Positions 9,211 to 16,856 of a DNA stretch of 64,000 nt are shown here, in pieces. How positions within the stretch are numbered: the first letter of the stretch is position 1; every line of letters starts with the position of its first letter. A program made the translations under genes and the position numbers. This stretch comes from an uncultured bacterium. Lineage in GTDB: Bacteria > Verrucomicrobiota > Lentisphaeria > Victivallales > UBA1829. The notes below the pieces were generated by a model, which worked only from the letters and a program-made list of their open reading frames with translations, did not search any database and was not told where the DNA came from. The stretch is taken from NCBI GenBank assembly GCA_900548385.1, contig URKJ01000003.1, positions 123,411 to 187,410 on the forward strand, written 5' to 3'.

Positions 9211-9813
9211 TCAGGAAATCGCTGCCGTCATTGCGGCGGCGTCGCGGTCAAGGTCTTCCAGACTTTTGCCCGCTTTGTAAAGAGCGCTGCCGATTCCCGC
9301 GCCCGCACAGACTTTCATGAATTCGGGAAGATTTGCCGCATTGACTCCGCCCACGGCAAGGATCGGTTTTTTCACGACTGCTTTCAAATCCTTCACATAT
9401 CCGGGACCGAGGACCGCGGGGAACAGTTTCAGGTAATCCGCTCCCGCCTGAATCGCCGTGAACGCTTCGCTTGCGGTGAAAAAACCCGGAATCGAGAGCA
9501 GTCCGAGCCGTTTCGATTCCCGGATGACCGCTGTGTCGGTGTTCGGCGAGATGATGAATCTGCCGCCCGCAGCATGGACTCCGCGGACGTCTTCTTCCGT
9601 CAGCACGGTTCCCGCTCCGACAAGCATCCGCCCCGCCGTGTGCTTCACTGCGATTGCAATACTTTTCAGAGCATCGGGAGAGTTCAGCGGGATCTCCAGA
9701 AGACGGATTCCGTTTTTGTACAGGACATCGCAGACCTGTTCCATTTCCTCCGGCGTGATTCCGCGCAGAATGGCGATCAGCGGACATTCTTTCATCAGTG
9801 TTTCAAATTCCAT
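9211..9813 (-). CDS. dgoA: 2-dehydro-3-deoxy-6-phosphogalactonate aldolase
   Basis: This 200-residue class I aldolase splits KDPGal (or KDPG) into pyruvate and glyceraldehyde 3-phosphate. PLIAILRGITP (11-21) carries the phosphate/carboxylate arginine, EIPLNSP (40-46) the general-acid glutamate, and Lys129 in LKLFPA is the Schiff-base lysine. The EIPLNSP and GSALYKAG motifs resemble E. coli DgoA more than KDPG aldolase Eda. It is the last step of the operon, after the dehydratase and the kinase. The ATG at 9813 follows AAGGAGAACAGAC; a longer reading frame upstream lies inside the SDR gene. A diverged paralogue is at 52504-53106. Confidence 0.88.
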   Translation of the reverse strand: MEFETLMKECPLIAILRGITPEEMEQVCDVLYKNGIRLLEIPLNSPDALKSIAIAVKHTAGRMLVGAGTVLTEEDVRGVHAAGGRFIISPNTDTAVIRESKRLGLLSIPGFFTASEAFTAIQAGADYLKLFPAVLGPGYVKDLKAVVKKPILAVGGVNAANLPEFMKVCAGAGIGSALYKAGKSLEDLDRDAAAMTAAIS

Positions 9814-9824
9814 GTCTGTTCTCC

Positions 9825-10553
9825 TTACGGGCGCATGAATGCGCCGCCGTTGATGTTGAGGATTTCTCCCGTGATAAAACCGGAACGCATCATGTTGATG
9901 CCTGCTTCGGCAATCTCTTCCGGAGTCTCCCCCCGGCCGAGGGGGATTCCCGCTTTTTCTTTTTCCAGCGCTTCCGGTGTAAGACGCTCCGAAACGAGTC
10001 TGGTCATGATGAGTCCCGGAGCGAGGACGTTGGAAGTGATGTTGTGAGGTGCGCCGAGATTGGCGAACCCGCGGCTCATCGCGTGCATTGCCGATTTTGC
10101 CGCCGCATAGGAGAGCATCCGCTCGTTTGCGGGCTGGTACGCCCAGAGCGAGGAGATGTGCAGCATGCGTCCCCAGTTCTTCCGCTTCATATCTTCCAGC
10201 GCGAATTTTGCGCAGAGATATGCGCCTTTGAGATTGATTCCCATGACCTGATCCCACCATTCGCCGTCGGAGCAGTCCGCGCCGCGTTTGTAGGGGTCTA
10301 TGCGGGCATTGTTGACGAGCAGGTCCACGCCGCCGATCCGGGCGAACATCGCTTCTACTGACCGTTCGTCCGAAATATCGCAGGCGAGGGCGGTTCCGCC
10401 GGTTTCCTGTGCGACCCGTTCCGCCGCTTCCCGTCCGTGTGCGTAATTGACGATGACGCGGCAGCCGAGTCCGGCGAACTTGCGGCAGAACGCTTCGCCG
10501 AGTCCGCGGGAACCGCCGGTTACGAGTACCGTTTTTCCTTTGAAATCATCCAT
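9825..10553 (-). CDS. SDR-family oxidoreductase in the sugar-acid operon
   Basis: A short-chain dehydrogenase of 242 residues, with cofactor loop TGGSRGLGE (12-20), the second-strand motif CDIS (58-61), catalytic Ser134/135, Tyr149 and Lys153 (YAAAK). The product is cytoplasmic and NAD(P)-dependent. Lying between dgoD and dgoA, it probably oxidises the sugar, or reduces a keto-sugar, feeding the aldonate pathway. The substrate cannot be told; FabG-like proteins share the same motifs. It follows dgoD by 13 bp and precedes dgoA by 11 bp, so all three share one transcript. Confidence 0.85.
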   Translation of the reverse strand: MDDFKGKTVLVTGGSRGLGEAFCRKFAGLGCRVIVNYAHGREAAERVAQETGGTALACDISDERSVEAMFARIGGVDLLVNNARIDPYKRGADCSDGEWWDQVMGINLKGAYLCAKFALEDMKRKNWGRMLHISSLWAYQPANERMLSYAAAKSAMHAMSRGFANLGAPHNITSNVLAPGLIMTRLVSERLTPEALEKEKAGIPLGRGETPEEIAEAGINMMRSGFITGEILNINGGAFMRP

Positions 10554-10566
10554 GGTGCAGTCTCCC

Positions 10567-11730
10567 TTACCAGTCGCAGACCGCGCCGTCGGGACGGTAC
10601 AGCTGCGGAGTGTACGGCTGGATCGCGGGATGTGCTTTGCAGAGCTCGTCGTTGAGTTCGATGCCCCAGCCGGGTTTGTCGTTGAGCTTGATATAACCGT
10701 TTTCCACCTTGAGCGGTTCGGTGATGACGTCGTTGCGCCAGTCGTTGAGGAACAGGCGTTCCTGAATCAGGAAGTTCGGGATGATCGCATCCAGATGCAG
10801 GGAGATGGTCGTGATGACCGGACTCATCGGCCCGTGCGGAGCGACGAATGCATTGAACGCTTCCGCCAGTCGCGCGGCTTTCAGCGCGGTTCCGAATCCG
10901 CAGCTGTGTCCGATGTCCGGCTGAATGATGCTGGCACAACCGCGGGTCAGCAGCCGTTTGAACTCCGGAAGGAAGGAGAGACGTTCTCCGGTCGCGATCG
11001 GAATATCAATGGCAGCGGCGACTTTGGCGAGTCCTTCCTCGTCTTCCGGCTGACAGGGCTCTTCAAAGAACGTGAAGTCGAGCGGTTCGAAAATTTTTCC
11101 GATCCGGATTGCAAAATCGGCGTCGTAACGTCCGTGTCCGTCGAACATGAGAAGCGCATCGGGGCCGATCGTTTCCCGGATGGTTTCAGCGGCTTTGGCG
11201 ATCTTGCGGAGGCTGACCGGGTCGTTGACGGGCCAGACGGGCAGCGCGAGACTGAATTTGAATGCGTCGTAACCCGCCGCCATGGCGATTTGGGCTTTTT
11301 CGCGGATGACAACGGGGTCCAGCGAGCCGCCGCTCCAGCCGTTGACGTATACCCGCATTTTTTCCCGGCAGCTTCCGCCGAGGAGCTTGTAAACCGGCTG
11401 TCCGAGGCTTTTACCGAGGATGTCCCACAACGCAAGTTCCACGCCCGCGATAGCGCTTCCTTTGATGACGCCTCCTTTCCAGAACAGCTGTTTGACCATT
11501 TTCTGCGTCAGATATTCGATGCGGGTCGGATCTTCGCCGAGCACCAGGCATTCAATGTCCTTGAACACGCCGAGCACGGAATTGTCGTGGCTTTCCAGAG
11601 TGGCTTCGCCGAGTCCGCAGAGACCTTCGTCGGTATGGACCTTGACGTACAGATAGTTGCGGCTGGAAAGCAGTCCTACACCCGGAGTCGGAGCGCCCAC
11701 CAGAACCGGTTCTATTTTCGTGATTTTCAT
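10567..11730 (-). CDS. dgoD: Galactonate dehydratase-type enolase superfamily enzyme
   Basis: A 387-residue member of the mandelate racemase/enolase superfamily that removes water from an aldonate to give a 2-keto-3-deoxy acid. Metal ligands appear at Asp197 (FDGHGRYD), Glu223 (FFEEP) and Glu249 (TGERL). His199 and His299 (APHGPMSP) are positioned as the catalytic histidines of the galactonate and related sugar-acid dehydratases. Its neighbours kdgK and dgoA supply the next two steps, which supports D-galactonate as substrate. Mannonate or gluconate cannot be excluded. An equal-length paralogue (387 residues) at 53103-54266 starts with the same MKITKIEPV and is paired with another aldolase. 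Confidence 0.8.
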   Translation of the reverse strand: MKITKIEPVLVGAPTPGVGLLSSRNYLYVKVHTDEGLCGLGEATLESHDNSVLGVFKDIECLVLGEDPTRIEYLTQKMVKQLFWKGGVIKGSAIAGVELALWDILGKSLGQPVYKLLGGSCREKMRVYVNGWSGGSLDPVVIREKAQIAMAAGYDAFKFSLALPVWPVNDPVSLRKIAKAAETIRETIGPDALLMFDGHGRYDADFAIRIGKIFEPLDFTFFEEPCQPEDEEGLAKVAAAIDIPIATGERLSFLPEFKRLLTRGCASIIQPDIGHSCGFGTALKAARLAEAFNAFVAPHGPMSPVITTISLHLDAIIPNFLIQERLFLNDWRNDVITEPLKVENGYIKLNDKPGWGIELNDELCKAHPAIQPYTPQLYRPDGAVCDW

Positions 11731-11742
11731 GCGATGATTTCC

Positions 11743-12840
11743 TTATCGTTTGACGCGCCCGGAGGCATTGCCGTTCATCAGCGCGACGACTTCGTCTTTG
11801 GAGGTATAGTTGTAATCGCCTTTGATGGAGTGTTTCAGACAGCTTGCCGCGACGGCAAAACGGATCGCGTCGGCGGGCTTGCTGAATTCATCGCCGGAGA
11901 GGGCAAAGATCAGTCCCGCACAGAAAGAATCACCGCCGCCGAAACGGTCCACGATATTGCGGATTTCATACGGGGCGTAATCACCGTTTGCATTGAGCGG
12001 AGCGAAAAACGCGGTTCCGGAAGCTTTTTCGTACAACATACCGCCCCAGTTGTTGTGATCGGCGGAACAGCTTTCGCGCAGCGTAATGGCGATCAGCGAG
12101 CTTTTCGGGAAGCGTTCGCCGAGTTTGCGGGCGACATCGCGATAACCGTCGACGTTGATTTTTCCGCTTTCCACGGAAGTCCCTTCCGACGAGATGCCAA
12201 ATACATCGGAAGCATCTTCCTCATTGCCGATGATGAGATCGGCGTGCGCAACGATCTGTTCCATGCATTTCTTCGCCAGAGCTTTCGGTGCGGTTCCCGG
12301 TTCCCAGTTCCAGAGTTTTTTCCGGAAATTGAGATCGCAGGAAATGCGGATTCCGTGCCCGGAAGCGAATTCGGCGATGGCAAGCGTTGATTGAAACGCC
12401 TTCTTGCTGAGAGCCGGAGTGATTCCGCTGATATGCAGATGACCGACATTTTCCAGCATGCCGCTGAAGTCGTAATCTTCGGGTGCGCTTTCGGAGATCA
12501 CGGAATGTTCCCGGTCGTACACCACGTTCGAGCCGCGCTGAGCGGCTCCGTGCTCCGCATAATATACGCCCATGCGTCCGCCTTTTGTGTAGCGGATGCG
12601 GTCGACATCGACTCCGAGTCCGCGAAGCTGGACGGCAAACGCATTGCTGACCGGATTCTGCGGAAGAGCGGTGAGATAACGGGATTTTGCTCCGAGGATT
12701 GCGAGAGAGGCGCAGACGTTTGCCTCTCCGCCTCCGTAAGTCGCCTCCAGCGTTCCCGGCAGGGCTTGTGCGAACCGTGTTTTTCCCGCGGGTGCGAGGC
12801 GCAGCATGACTTCTCCGAATCCGGCAATGAATGAATCCAT
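11743..12840 (-). CDS. PfkB-family 2-keto-3-deoxygluconate/galactonate kinase
   Basis: A ribokinase-family sugar kinase of 365 residues. The N-terminal GGEANVCASLA motif and the C-terminal anion-hole/catalytic motif GGGDSFCAG with Asp304 as base are both present. Between dgoD and dgoA in function, it would phosphorylate 2-keto-3-deoxygalactonate (or gluconate) to the substrate of the aldolase. It is about 50 residues longer than E. coli KdgK. It is the first gene of the minus operon, with its ribosome-binding site AAGGAG 10 bp before the ATG, and it is directly behind the palindromic operator described separately. Confidence 0.83.
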   Translation of the reverse strand: MDSFIAGFGEVMLRLAPAGKTRFAQALPGTLEATYGGGEANVCASLAILGAKSRYLTALPQNPVSNAFAVQLRGLGVDVDRIRYTKGGRMGVYYAEHGAAQRGSNVVYDREHSVISESAPEDYDFSGMLENVGHLHISGITPALSKKAFQSTLAIAEFASGHGIRISCDLNFRKKLWNWEPGTAPKALAKKCMEQIVAHADLIIGNEEDASDVFGISSEGTSVESGKINVDGYRDVARKLGERFPKSSLIAITLRESCSADHNNWGGMLYEKASGTAFFAPLNANGDYAPYEIRNIVDRFGGGDSFCAGLIFALSGDEFSKPADAIRFAVAASCLKHSIKGDYNYTSKDEVVALMNGNASGRVKR

Positions 12841-12865
12841 TGTTGACGATCTCCTTTTTTGTTTA

Positions 12866-12901
12866 TTCTTGTATTATGAGAAAATGTTCTTATCATAAGA
12901 A
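12866..12901 (-). promoter_or_regulatory. Palindromic operator pair in front of kdgK
   Basis: TTCTTATCATAAGAA (12887-12901) is a perfect palindrome around one central base. TTCTTGTATTATGAGAA (12866-12882) is an imperfect second copy with the same half-site. They lie between the -10 element and the ATG of the sugar-acid operon, a position that suits a repressor sensing a pathway intermediate. No regulator gene is adjacent, so the protein is unknown. Confidence 0.55.
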
Positions 12902-12934
12902 AATATAGATGCCTTTTTATATTTATGCAAGCGG
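12900..12934 (-). promoter_or_regulatory. Promoter of the kdgK-dgoD-SDR-dgoA operon
   Basis: On the minus strand TTGCAT and TATATT are 17 bp apart just upstream of the perfect palindrome, whose first bases touch the -10 element. The overlap supports repression by the factor that binds the palindrome. Confidence 0.55.
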
Positions 12935-12990
12935 GGAAAATTTTTTTGCAGTTTTTTTATTCCGGGGGGCCGGAATTTTCGGAACGGTTC

Positions 12991-13019
12991 TTGATTTTTT
13001 TTATTTTCCGTGCTAGATT
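12991..13019 (+). promoter_or_regulatory. Promoter of the citrate synthase gene
   Basis: TTGATT (12991-12996) and TAGATT (13014-13019) are 17 bp apart, and the ATG with its GAAGGAG site follows 46 bp later. Confidence 0.6.
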
Positions 13020-13065
13020 ACTGGCTTCCGTTTCAGACTGGACTGTTTTGTTGAAGGAGTTGCTC

Positions 13066-14343
13066 ATGGAAAAAAGCGAATTTGTTGTGCTGAAGATCGA
13101 AGATCGTGAAATCCGTCTTCCGGTCGTGACCGGAAGCGAAGGGGAAAAGGCATTTGACATCACGCAACTCCGAAAACAGACAGGATATATTACGATCGAC
13201 CCCGGTTTGATGAATACCGGCGCCTGCTACAGCAGCATTACGTTTGTCGACGGCGAACGGGGAATTCTGCGGTACCGCGGGATCCCGATTGAGGAACTGG
13301 TCAAAAAAGCGTCGTTCGTTCAGATTGCTTACCTGTTGGTCCACGGGACGCTGCCGGATGAAGGACAGCTCCGCGAGTTTTCCGAGCTGTTGAACATCAA
13401 TTCCCTGCTGCACGAGGATATGCGTCACTTTTTCGATCATTTCCCGCGCGGTGCGCACCCGATGCACATTCTTTCCACCATGATCAACGCGCTTGCAGCA
13501 TTTTATCCTAACGTGGATTTGCAGTCGATGGAGGAGGATATTGAGTTTTCCACCGCGCGGCTGATTTCAATCGTCCGCACAATGGCGGCGATGGCATATA
13601 AAAAGAGTGTCGGCGAGCCGGTTGTCTATCCGCGTCACGACCTGAGTTACTGCGCCAACTTTCTGAACATGATGTTCGATTCTCCGGTGAATCCGTACAA
13701 GATTTCTCCGGAAGCGGTCCGGGTTCTGAACATTCTGCTGATTCTTCATGCCGACCACGAACAGAACTGTTCGACGACGACGGTCCGCACGATCGGCAGT
13801 GCACAGGTGAATCTGTATGCGACGATCTCCGCAGGGATCTCCGCGCTTTCCGGTCCGCTTCACGGCGGAGCGAATCAGGAGGTCGTGGAAATGCTGCGCA
13901 GTATCGAACGCGGCGGGAGCATTGACGCGTTTCTTGCGAAGGTCAAGGATAAAAACAGTCCGACCCGCCTGATGGGATTCGGACACCGGGTCTATAAAAC
14001 ATTCGATCCGCGCGCGAAGATCATTAAAAAAGAGTGTCATGCGTATCTGAAAAAAATGAAGATCAGCGATCCGCTGCTGGATATTGCGCTGGAGTTGGAA
14101 AAGACGGCATTGAATGACGATTATTTCATCTCCCGCAATCTGTATCCGAATGTGGATTTCTATTCGGGGATCGTGTACCGTGCGCTCGGCATTCCGGAAA
14201 ATATGTTTACCGTGATGTTTGCGCTGGCGCGTCTGCCGGGATGGATCGCGCATTGGAAAGAGATGATCGGAACCAACACCAAGATCGTACGTCCCCGCCA
14301 GATCTATATCGGCAGAAACCGGGTGCGCGGCGCAAAACGCTGA
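13066..14343 (+). CDS. gltA: Citrate synthase
   Basis: This 425-residue protein condenses acetyl-CoA and oxaloacetate. The catalytic region shows His231 (ADHEQN), His266 (LHGGANQE), and His307 with GFGHRVYK. The Asp of DFYSG completes the site. Length and the N-terminal beta-rich region match the NADH-sensitive hexameric type found in Gram-negative bacteria. I chose the ATG at 13066 because it follows GAAGGAG and lies behind the promoter; the open frame to the left runs into that promoter. It converges on marC with no space between the two stop codons, so neither gene has a separate terminator here. Confidence 0.93.
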   Translation: MEKSEFVVLKIEDREIRLPVVTGSEGEKAFDITQLRKQTGYITIDPGLMNTGACYSSITFVDGERGILRYRGIPIEELVKKASFVQIAYLLVHGTLPDEGQLREFSELLNINSLLHEDMRHFFDHFPRGAHPMHILSTMINALAAFYPNVDLQSMEEDIEFSTARLISIVRTMAAMAYKKSVGEPVVYPRHDLSYCANFLNMMFDSPVNPYKISPEAVRVLNILLILHADHEQNCSTTTVRTIGSAQVNLYATISAGISALSGPLHGGANQEVVEMLRSIERGGSIDAFLAKVKDKNSPTRLMGFGHRVYKTFDPRAKIIKKECHAYLKKMKISDPLLDIALELEKTALNDDYFISRNLYPNVDFYSGIVYRALGIPENMFTVMFALARLPGWIAHWKEMIGTNTKIVRPRQIYIGRNRVRGAKR

Positions 14344-14955
14344 TCACATTGATTTCAGCCATTTGGTAATGCCGTTCAGCACCATCTGCACTGCGACCGC
14401 CGCAACAATGAGTCCGGTAATGCGGATCAGCGGTCCGGTCAGGTGCAGAAGATGCAGCAGACGGCTGATCGGCTGGGAGAACAGCATTGTTATAAAGTTG
14501 ACCGTCAGGGCGATCGCCACGGAAATCATGCAGGAAAGATTTCCGTACAGAGCGGAATAGGAGATCACGATGGTGATGGTTCCCGGCCCGGCGATCAGCG
14601 GAGCGGCAAGCGGTACCACGGAGAGTTCGTTGAAGTCCTGCCGCATTTCGTGTTCCCGCTTCTGAAAGAACCGTCCTTCCCGGACTGCCAGCCAGCCGAT
14701 GACGAAGATCACCAGCCCTCCGGTGATCTGAAGAGCATACAGATCAATGCGGAATATCTTTTTCAGCACGAAGAGTCCGACGAATTCAAACAGCATCAGC
14801 ATCAGAAATGCCGCGCCGGATGATTTCCAGGAAAGCTCGAAAATCTGTTTTCTGGTCAGTTCCGGTTCGTAGGTCGCCAGAAACAGCACTTTGCTTGCGG
14901 GATTCAGCAACGCCAGAAAATAAAGGGCGTTTTCCAGTATTTTTGTCCAGTCCAT
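14344..14955 (-). CDS. MarC/NAAT-family membrane protein
   Basis: A 203-residue inner-membrane protein with about six hydrophobic segments. The family's APLIAGPGTI motif is present in the middle and an AALFLMLMLF-like hydrophobic helix before it. MarC proteins were once linked to antibiotic resistance, which later work withdrew; related archaeal proteins transport small neutral amino acids. The function here is therefore open. It is a single gene between gltA (convergent) and the prepilin gene, with a usable ribosome site GGGGAACGG before the ATG. Confidence 0.8.
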   Translation of the reverse strand: MDWTKILENALYFLALLNPASKVLFLATYEPELTRKQIFELSWKSSGAAFLMLMLFEFVGLFVLKKIFRIDLYALQITGGLVIFVIGWLAVREGRFFQKREHEMRQDFNELSVVPLAAPLIAGPGTITIVISYSALYGNLSCMISVAIALTVNFITMLFSQPISRLLHLLHLTGPLIRITGLIVAAVAVQMVLNGITKWLKSM

Positions 14956-15060
14956 GATCCGTTCCCCTTTTTGATTTGGAATGTATCATGATATGCGGTG
15001 TTTGTCAATCCGGTTTCCGTTTAATTTTGAAAAATACCGGAAACCGGAGTTCCCGGTAAA

Positions 15061-15735
15061 TCAATGAGAGTGGGAATGCGCTTCCTGATAACTGCCGCAC
15101 CATTGCTTTACAAAGTGGCGGTTCCGCTCTTCCGAGCCGTCGCCGATCGTTTCTTCGAACCTGTGCGCGGCGGAGTGACCGTCAAGAAACAGGTAGTTTG
15201 CAGTTCCCGTGTGACGCACGGTGTTCAGAACCGCTTTCACGTCGTCGGGCTCTGAAAATCCCGGATAACACTGGTGTCCGACGGCGTTGCCGTTCTGTTC
15301 CCCGCGTTCCGACAGGATGATGAGGCGGGACGGGTTGTGGAGTGTCGTGCGTTTGTATCCGACCGTATAAATGGCGTTGAACATGTAGCTTTGAATCGTT
15401 CCGGAGAAACCGGGATCCGAGGGACAGCGCAGATAAGCCGGTTTGTAGCGGTAGTGATTTATCAGTGGTTCGAACCATTGCGGATCGTCCTCCAGTTCCT
15501 CCAGATGACTGAAATTTCCGTTTTCCAGGCGGTGCACGACGGGGAACATCTCCTGATGATCGTCCGCGTAGGAGTTCAAGGCGAGAAAGGTTTGACGGCA
15601 GTTGCTCAAGCAGTTTGCCGCATGTGCTTTTTTGCGGGCGGCGTTGAGAGCCGGGAGAAGCAGACCGATCAGGAGAGCTATGGTGAAAATTACGGTGAGA
15701 AGTTCTATAAGCGTAAAGCGGGCAAGCGATTTCAT
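15061..15735 (-). CDS. Prepilin-like protein with N-methylation motif
   Basis: The 224-residue protein begins with a short basic leader, then FTLIELLTVIF: a type IV prepilin/pseudopilin cleavage and methylation site with the Glu at position five after cleavage, followed by one hydrophobic helix. It ends with FLDGHS, matching the H-x9-DG-type C-terminal motif of the large prepilin-like families in Lentisphaerae and Planctomycetes. It would be processed by a prepilin peptidase and exposed at the membrane. The ATG at 15735 follows AAGGAATC; an upstream TTG in frame is less likely. It is last in a run behind the acyl-CoA synthetase and rsmE. Confidence 0.8.
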   Translation of the reverse strand: MKSLARFTLIELLTVIFTIALLIGLLLPALNAARKKAHAANCLSNCRQTFLALNSYADDHQEMFPVVHRLENGNFSHLEELEDDPQWFEPLINHYRYKPAYLRCPSDPGFSGTIQSYMFNAIYTVGYKRTTLHNPSRLIILSERGEQNGNAVGHQCYPGFSEPDDVKAVLNTVRHTGTANYLFLDGHSAAHRFEETIGDGSEERNRHFVKQWCGSYQEAHSHSH

Positions 15736-15789
15736 TTTGATTCCTTGCAAAATGGTGAGTCGTAAAAATGAGTTTGAAACCGGATGGTT

Positions 15790-16134
15790 TCAGCAGATGG
15801 GGGCATGGTTCCGCGCAGGTGGTGCGCGGGAAGGCGGGAGTGGATAAAAAGACGGCGGCGGAGCATTGCCCGGCTCCGCGGGAATGTCGGTTGCGGAAGT
15901 GGCGGGGAGGGGGAGTGAAGGAGCATTCCACTCCGCTCCCGTCAGAATCCCGGAACACAGCGGACAGAACGGGTCGTCGGGCTGGGACTGAAGAGAATCG
16001 TCCGCCGCACAGAGAACCGTTGTTTCGTTTCCGGGATTCGTATGATGATGCAGACACGGGTGCAGAAGCCCGTTCAGGGCGAGCGCCAGCGCGCAGGCCA
16101 GAAGAAGATGAAAATGGAACGGAACTTTTTTCAT
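15790..16134 (-). CDS. Small exported His/Cys-containing protein
   Basis: The 114-residue product has a hydrophobic N-terminal signal segment (residues 5-22), a histidine cluster HPCLHHH near residue 26 and a CPLCSG pair near residue 57. A proline-rich C-terminus follows. The layout recalls DUF2946-type small secreted proteins, and the His and Cys residues could bind a metal, but I cannot assign a function. Its ATG overlaps the rsmE stop by four bases, so it is made from the same message. It may matter that it sits between rsmE and the prepilin gene. Confidence 0.6.
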   Translation of the reverse strand: MKKVPFHFHLLLACALALALNGLLHPCLHHHTNPGNETTVLCAADDSLQSQPDDPFCPLCSGILTGAEWNAPSLPLPATSATDIPAEPGNAPPPSFYPLPPSRAPPARNHAPIC

Positions 16135-16853
16135 GACCGGTATCCGCTCAGAAATCCGGAGATGAACGCCGCGGCGAATTCCACGCGCAGAATGTGGCTG
16201 CCGAACGCCGCGGGGATGAATCCCGCAGAGGCGAACGCGTCGATTTCGGAATTGACATAACCGCCTTCCGGGCCGATCGCAAGCACCAGATGGCGAACGT
16301 TGCGCGGGAGCGTTTCCGCCGGGCGGCCGGGATGGGCGATAACCCGCAGGCTTTCCGCCGGAAACAGGGAATCCGCTTCCGTGAAAAACTCTTTCAGATA
16401 ACGGTAGAAACGAATCTCCGGCATTACGGTGTCAAATCCCTGTTCCAGCCCTTCGATCACTTCGGCGCGGATGGCGTCGGGGGCAAGCGCCGTGCTGTTC
16501 CAGTAGCTTTTTTCCACGCGAGCCGAATGAGTGAAAATGATCGTCTTGATTCCGGCGGAGACCGCGAAGTGCAGAACTTTTTTGAAACTTTGCGGACGGG
16601 GCAGGGAGACGATCAGGGAGACGGGAAGCGGCGGCGGAGGCGGTGCGGAAAACTCGCCGGCTTCCAGAACCGCGCGTCCTTTTTCCACTTCCAACAGGAT
16701 GGAGCTGCCGGTTCTGCCGTTCAGGAATCCGGTTTTGACGGGGTCGCCGGGTTTTGCCCGGAGAACGGTGCGGATGTGTTCCGCACGCTCCCCGGAGACC
16801 GTGAATCGGCGGTCCGGGGAGAGGGAATCCGGCTGGATCAGCAGCAGGTTCAT
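16131..16853 (-). CDS. rsmE: 16S rRNA m3U1498 methyltransferase
   Basis: RsmE methylates N3 of U1498 in 16S rRNA using S-adenosylmethionine. The 240-residue protein has the N-terminal PUA-like domain and a C-terminal SPOUT knot with the AIGPEGGYVNSEIDAF signature (about residues 190-205) and the family's RVEKSYWN sequence in the middle. Length matches the family. It starts 4 bp after the acyl-CoA synthetase stop and overlaps the small secreted protein gene. That placement suggests cotranscription, not shared function. Confidence 0.92.
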   Translation of the reverse strand: MNLLLIQPDSLSPDRRFTVSGERAEHIRTVLRAKPGDPVKTGFLNGRTGSSILLEVEKGRAVLEAGEFSAPPPPPLPVSLIVSLPRPQSFKKVLHFAVSAGIKTIIFTHSARVEKSYWNSTALAPDAIRAEVIEGLEQGFDTVMPEIRFYRYLKEFFTEADSLFPAESLRVIAHPGRPAETLPRNVRHLVLAIGPEGGYVNSEIDAFASAGFIPAAFGSHILRVEFAAAFISGFLSGYRS

Positions 16854-16856
16854 GAA

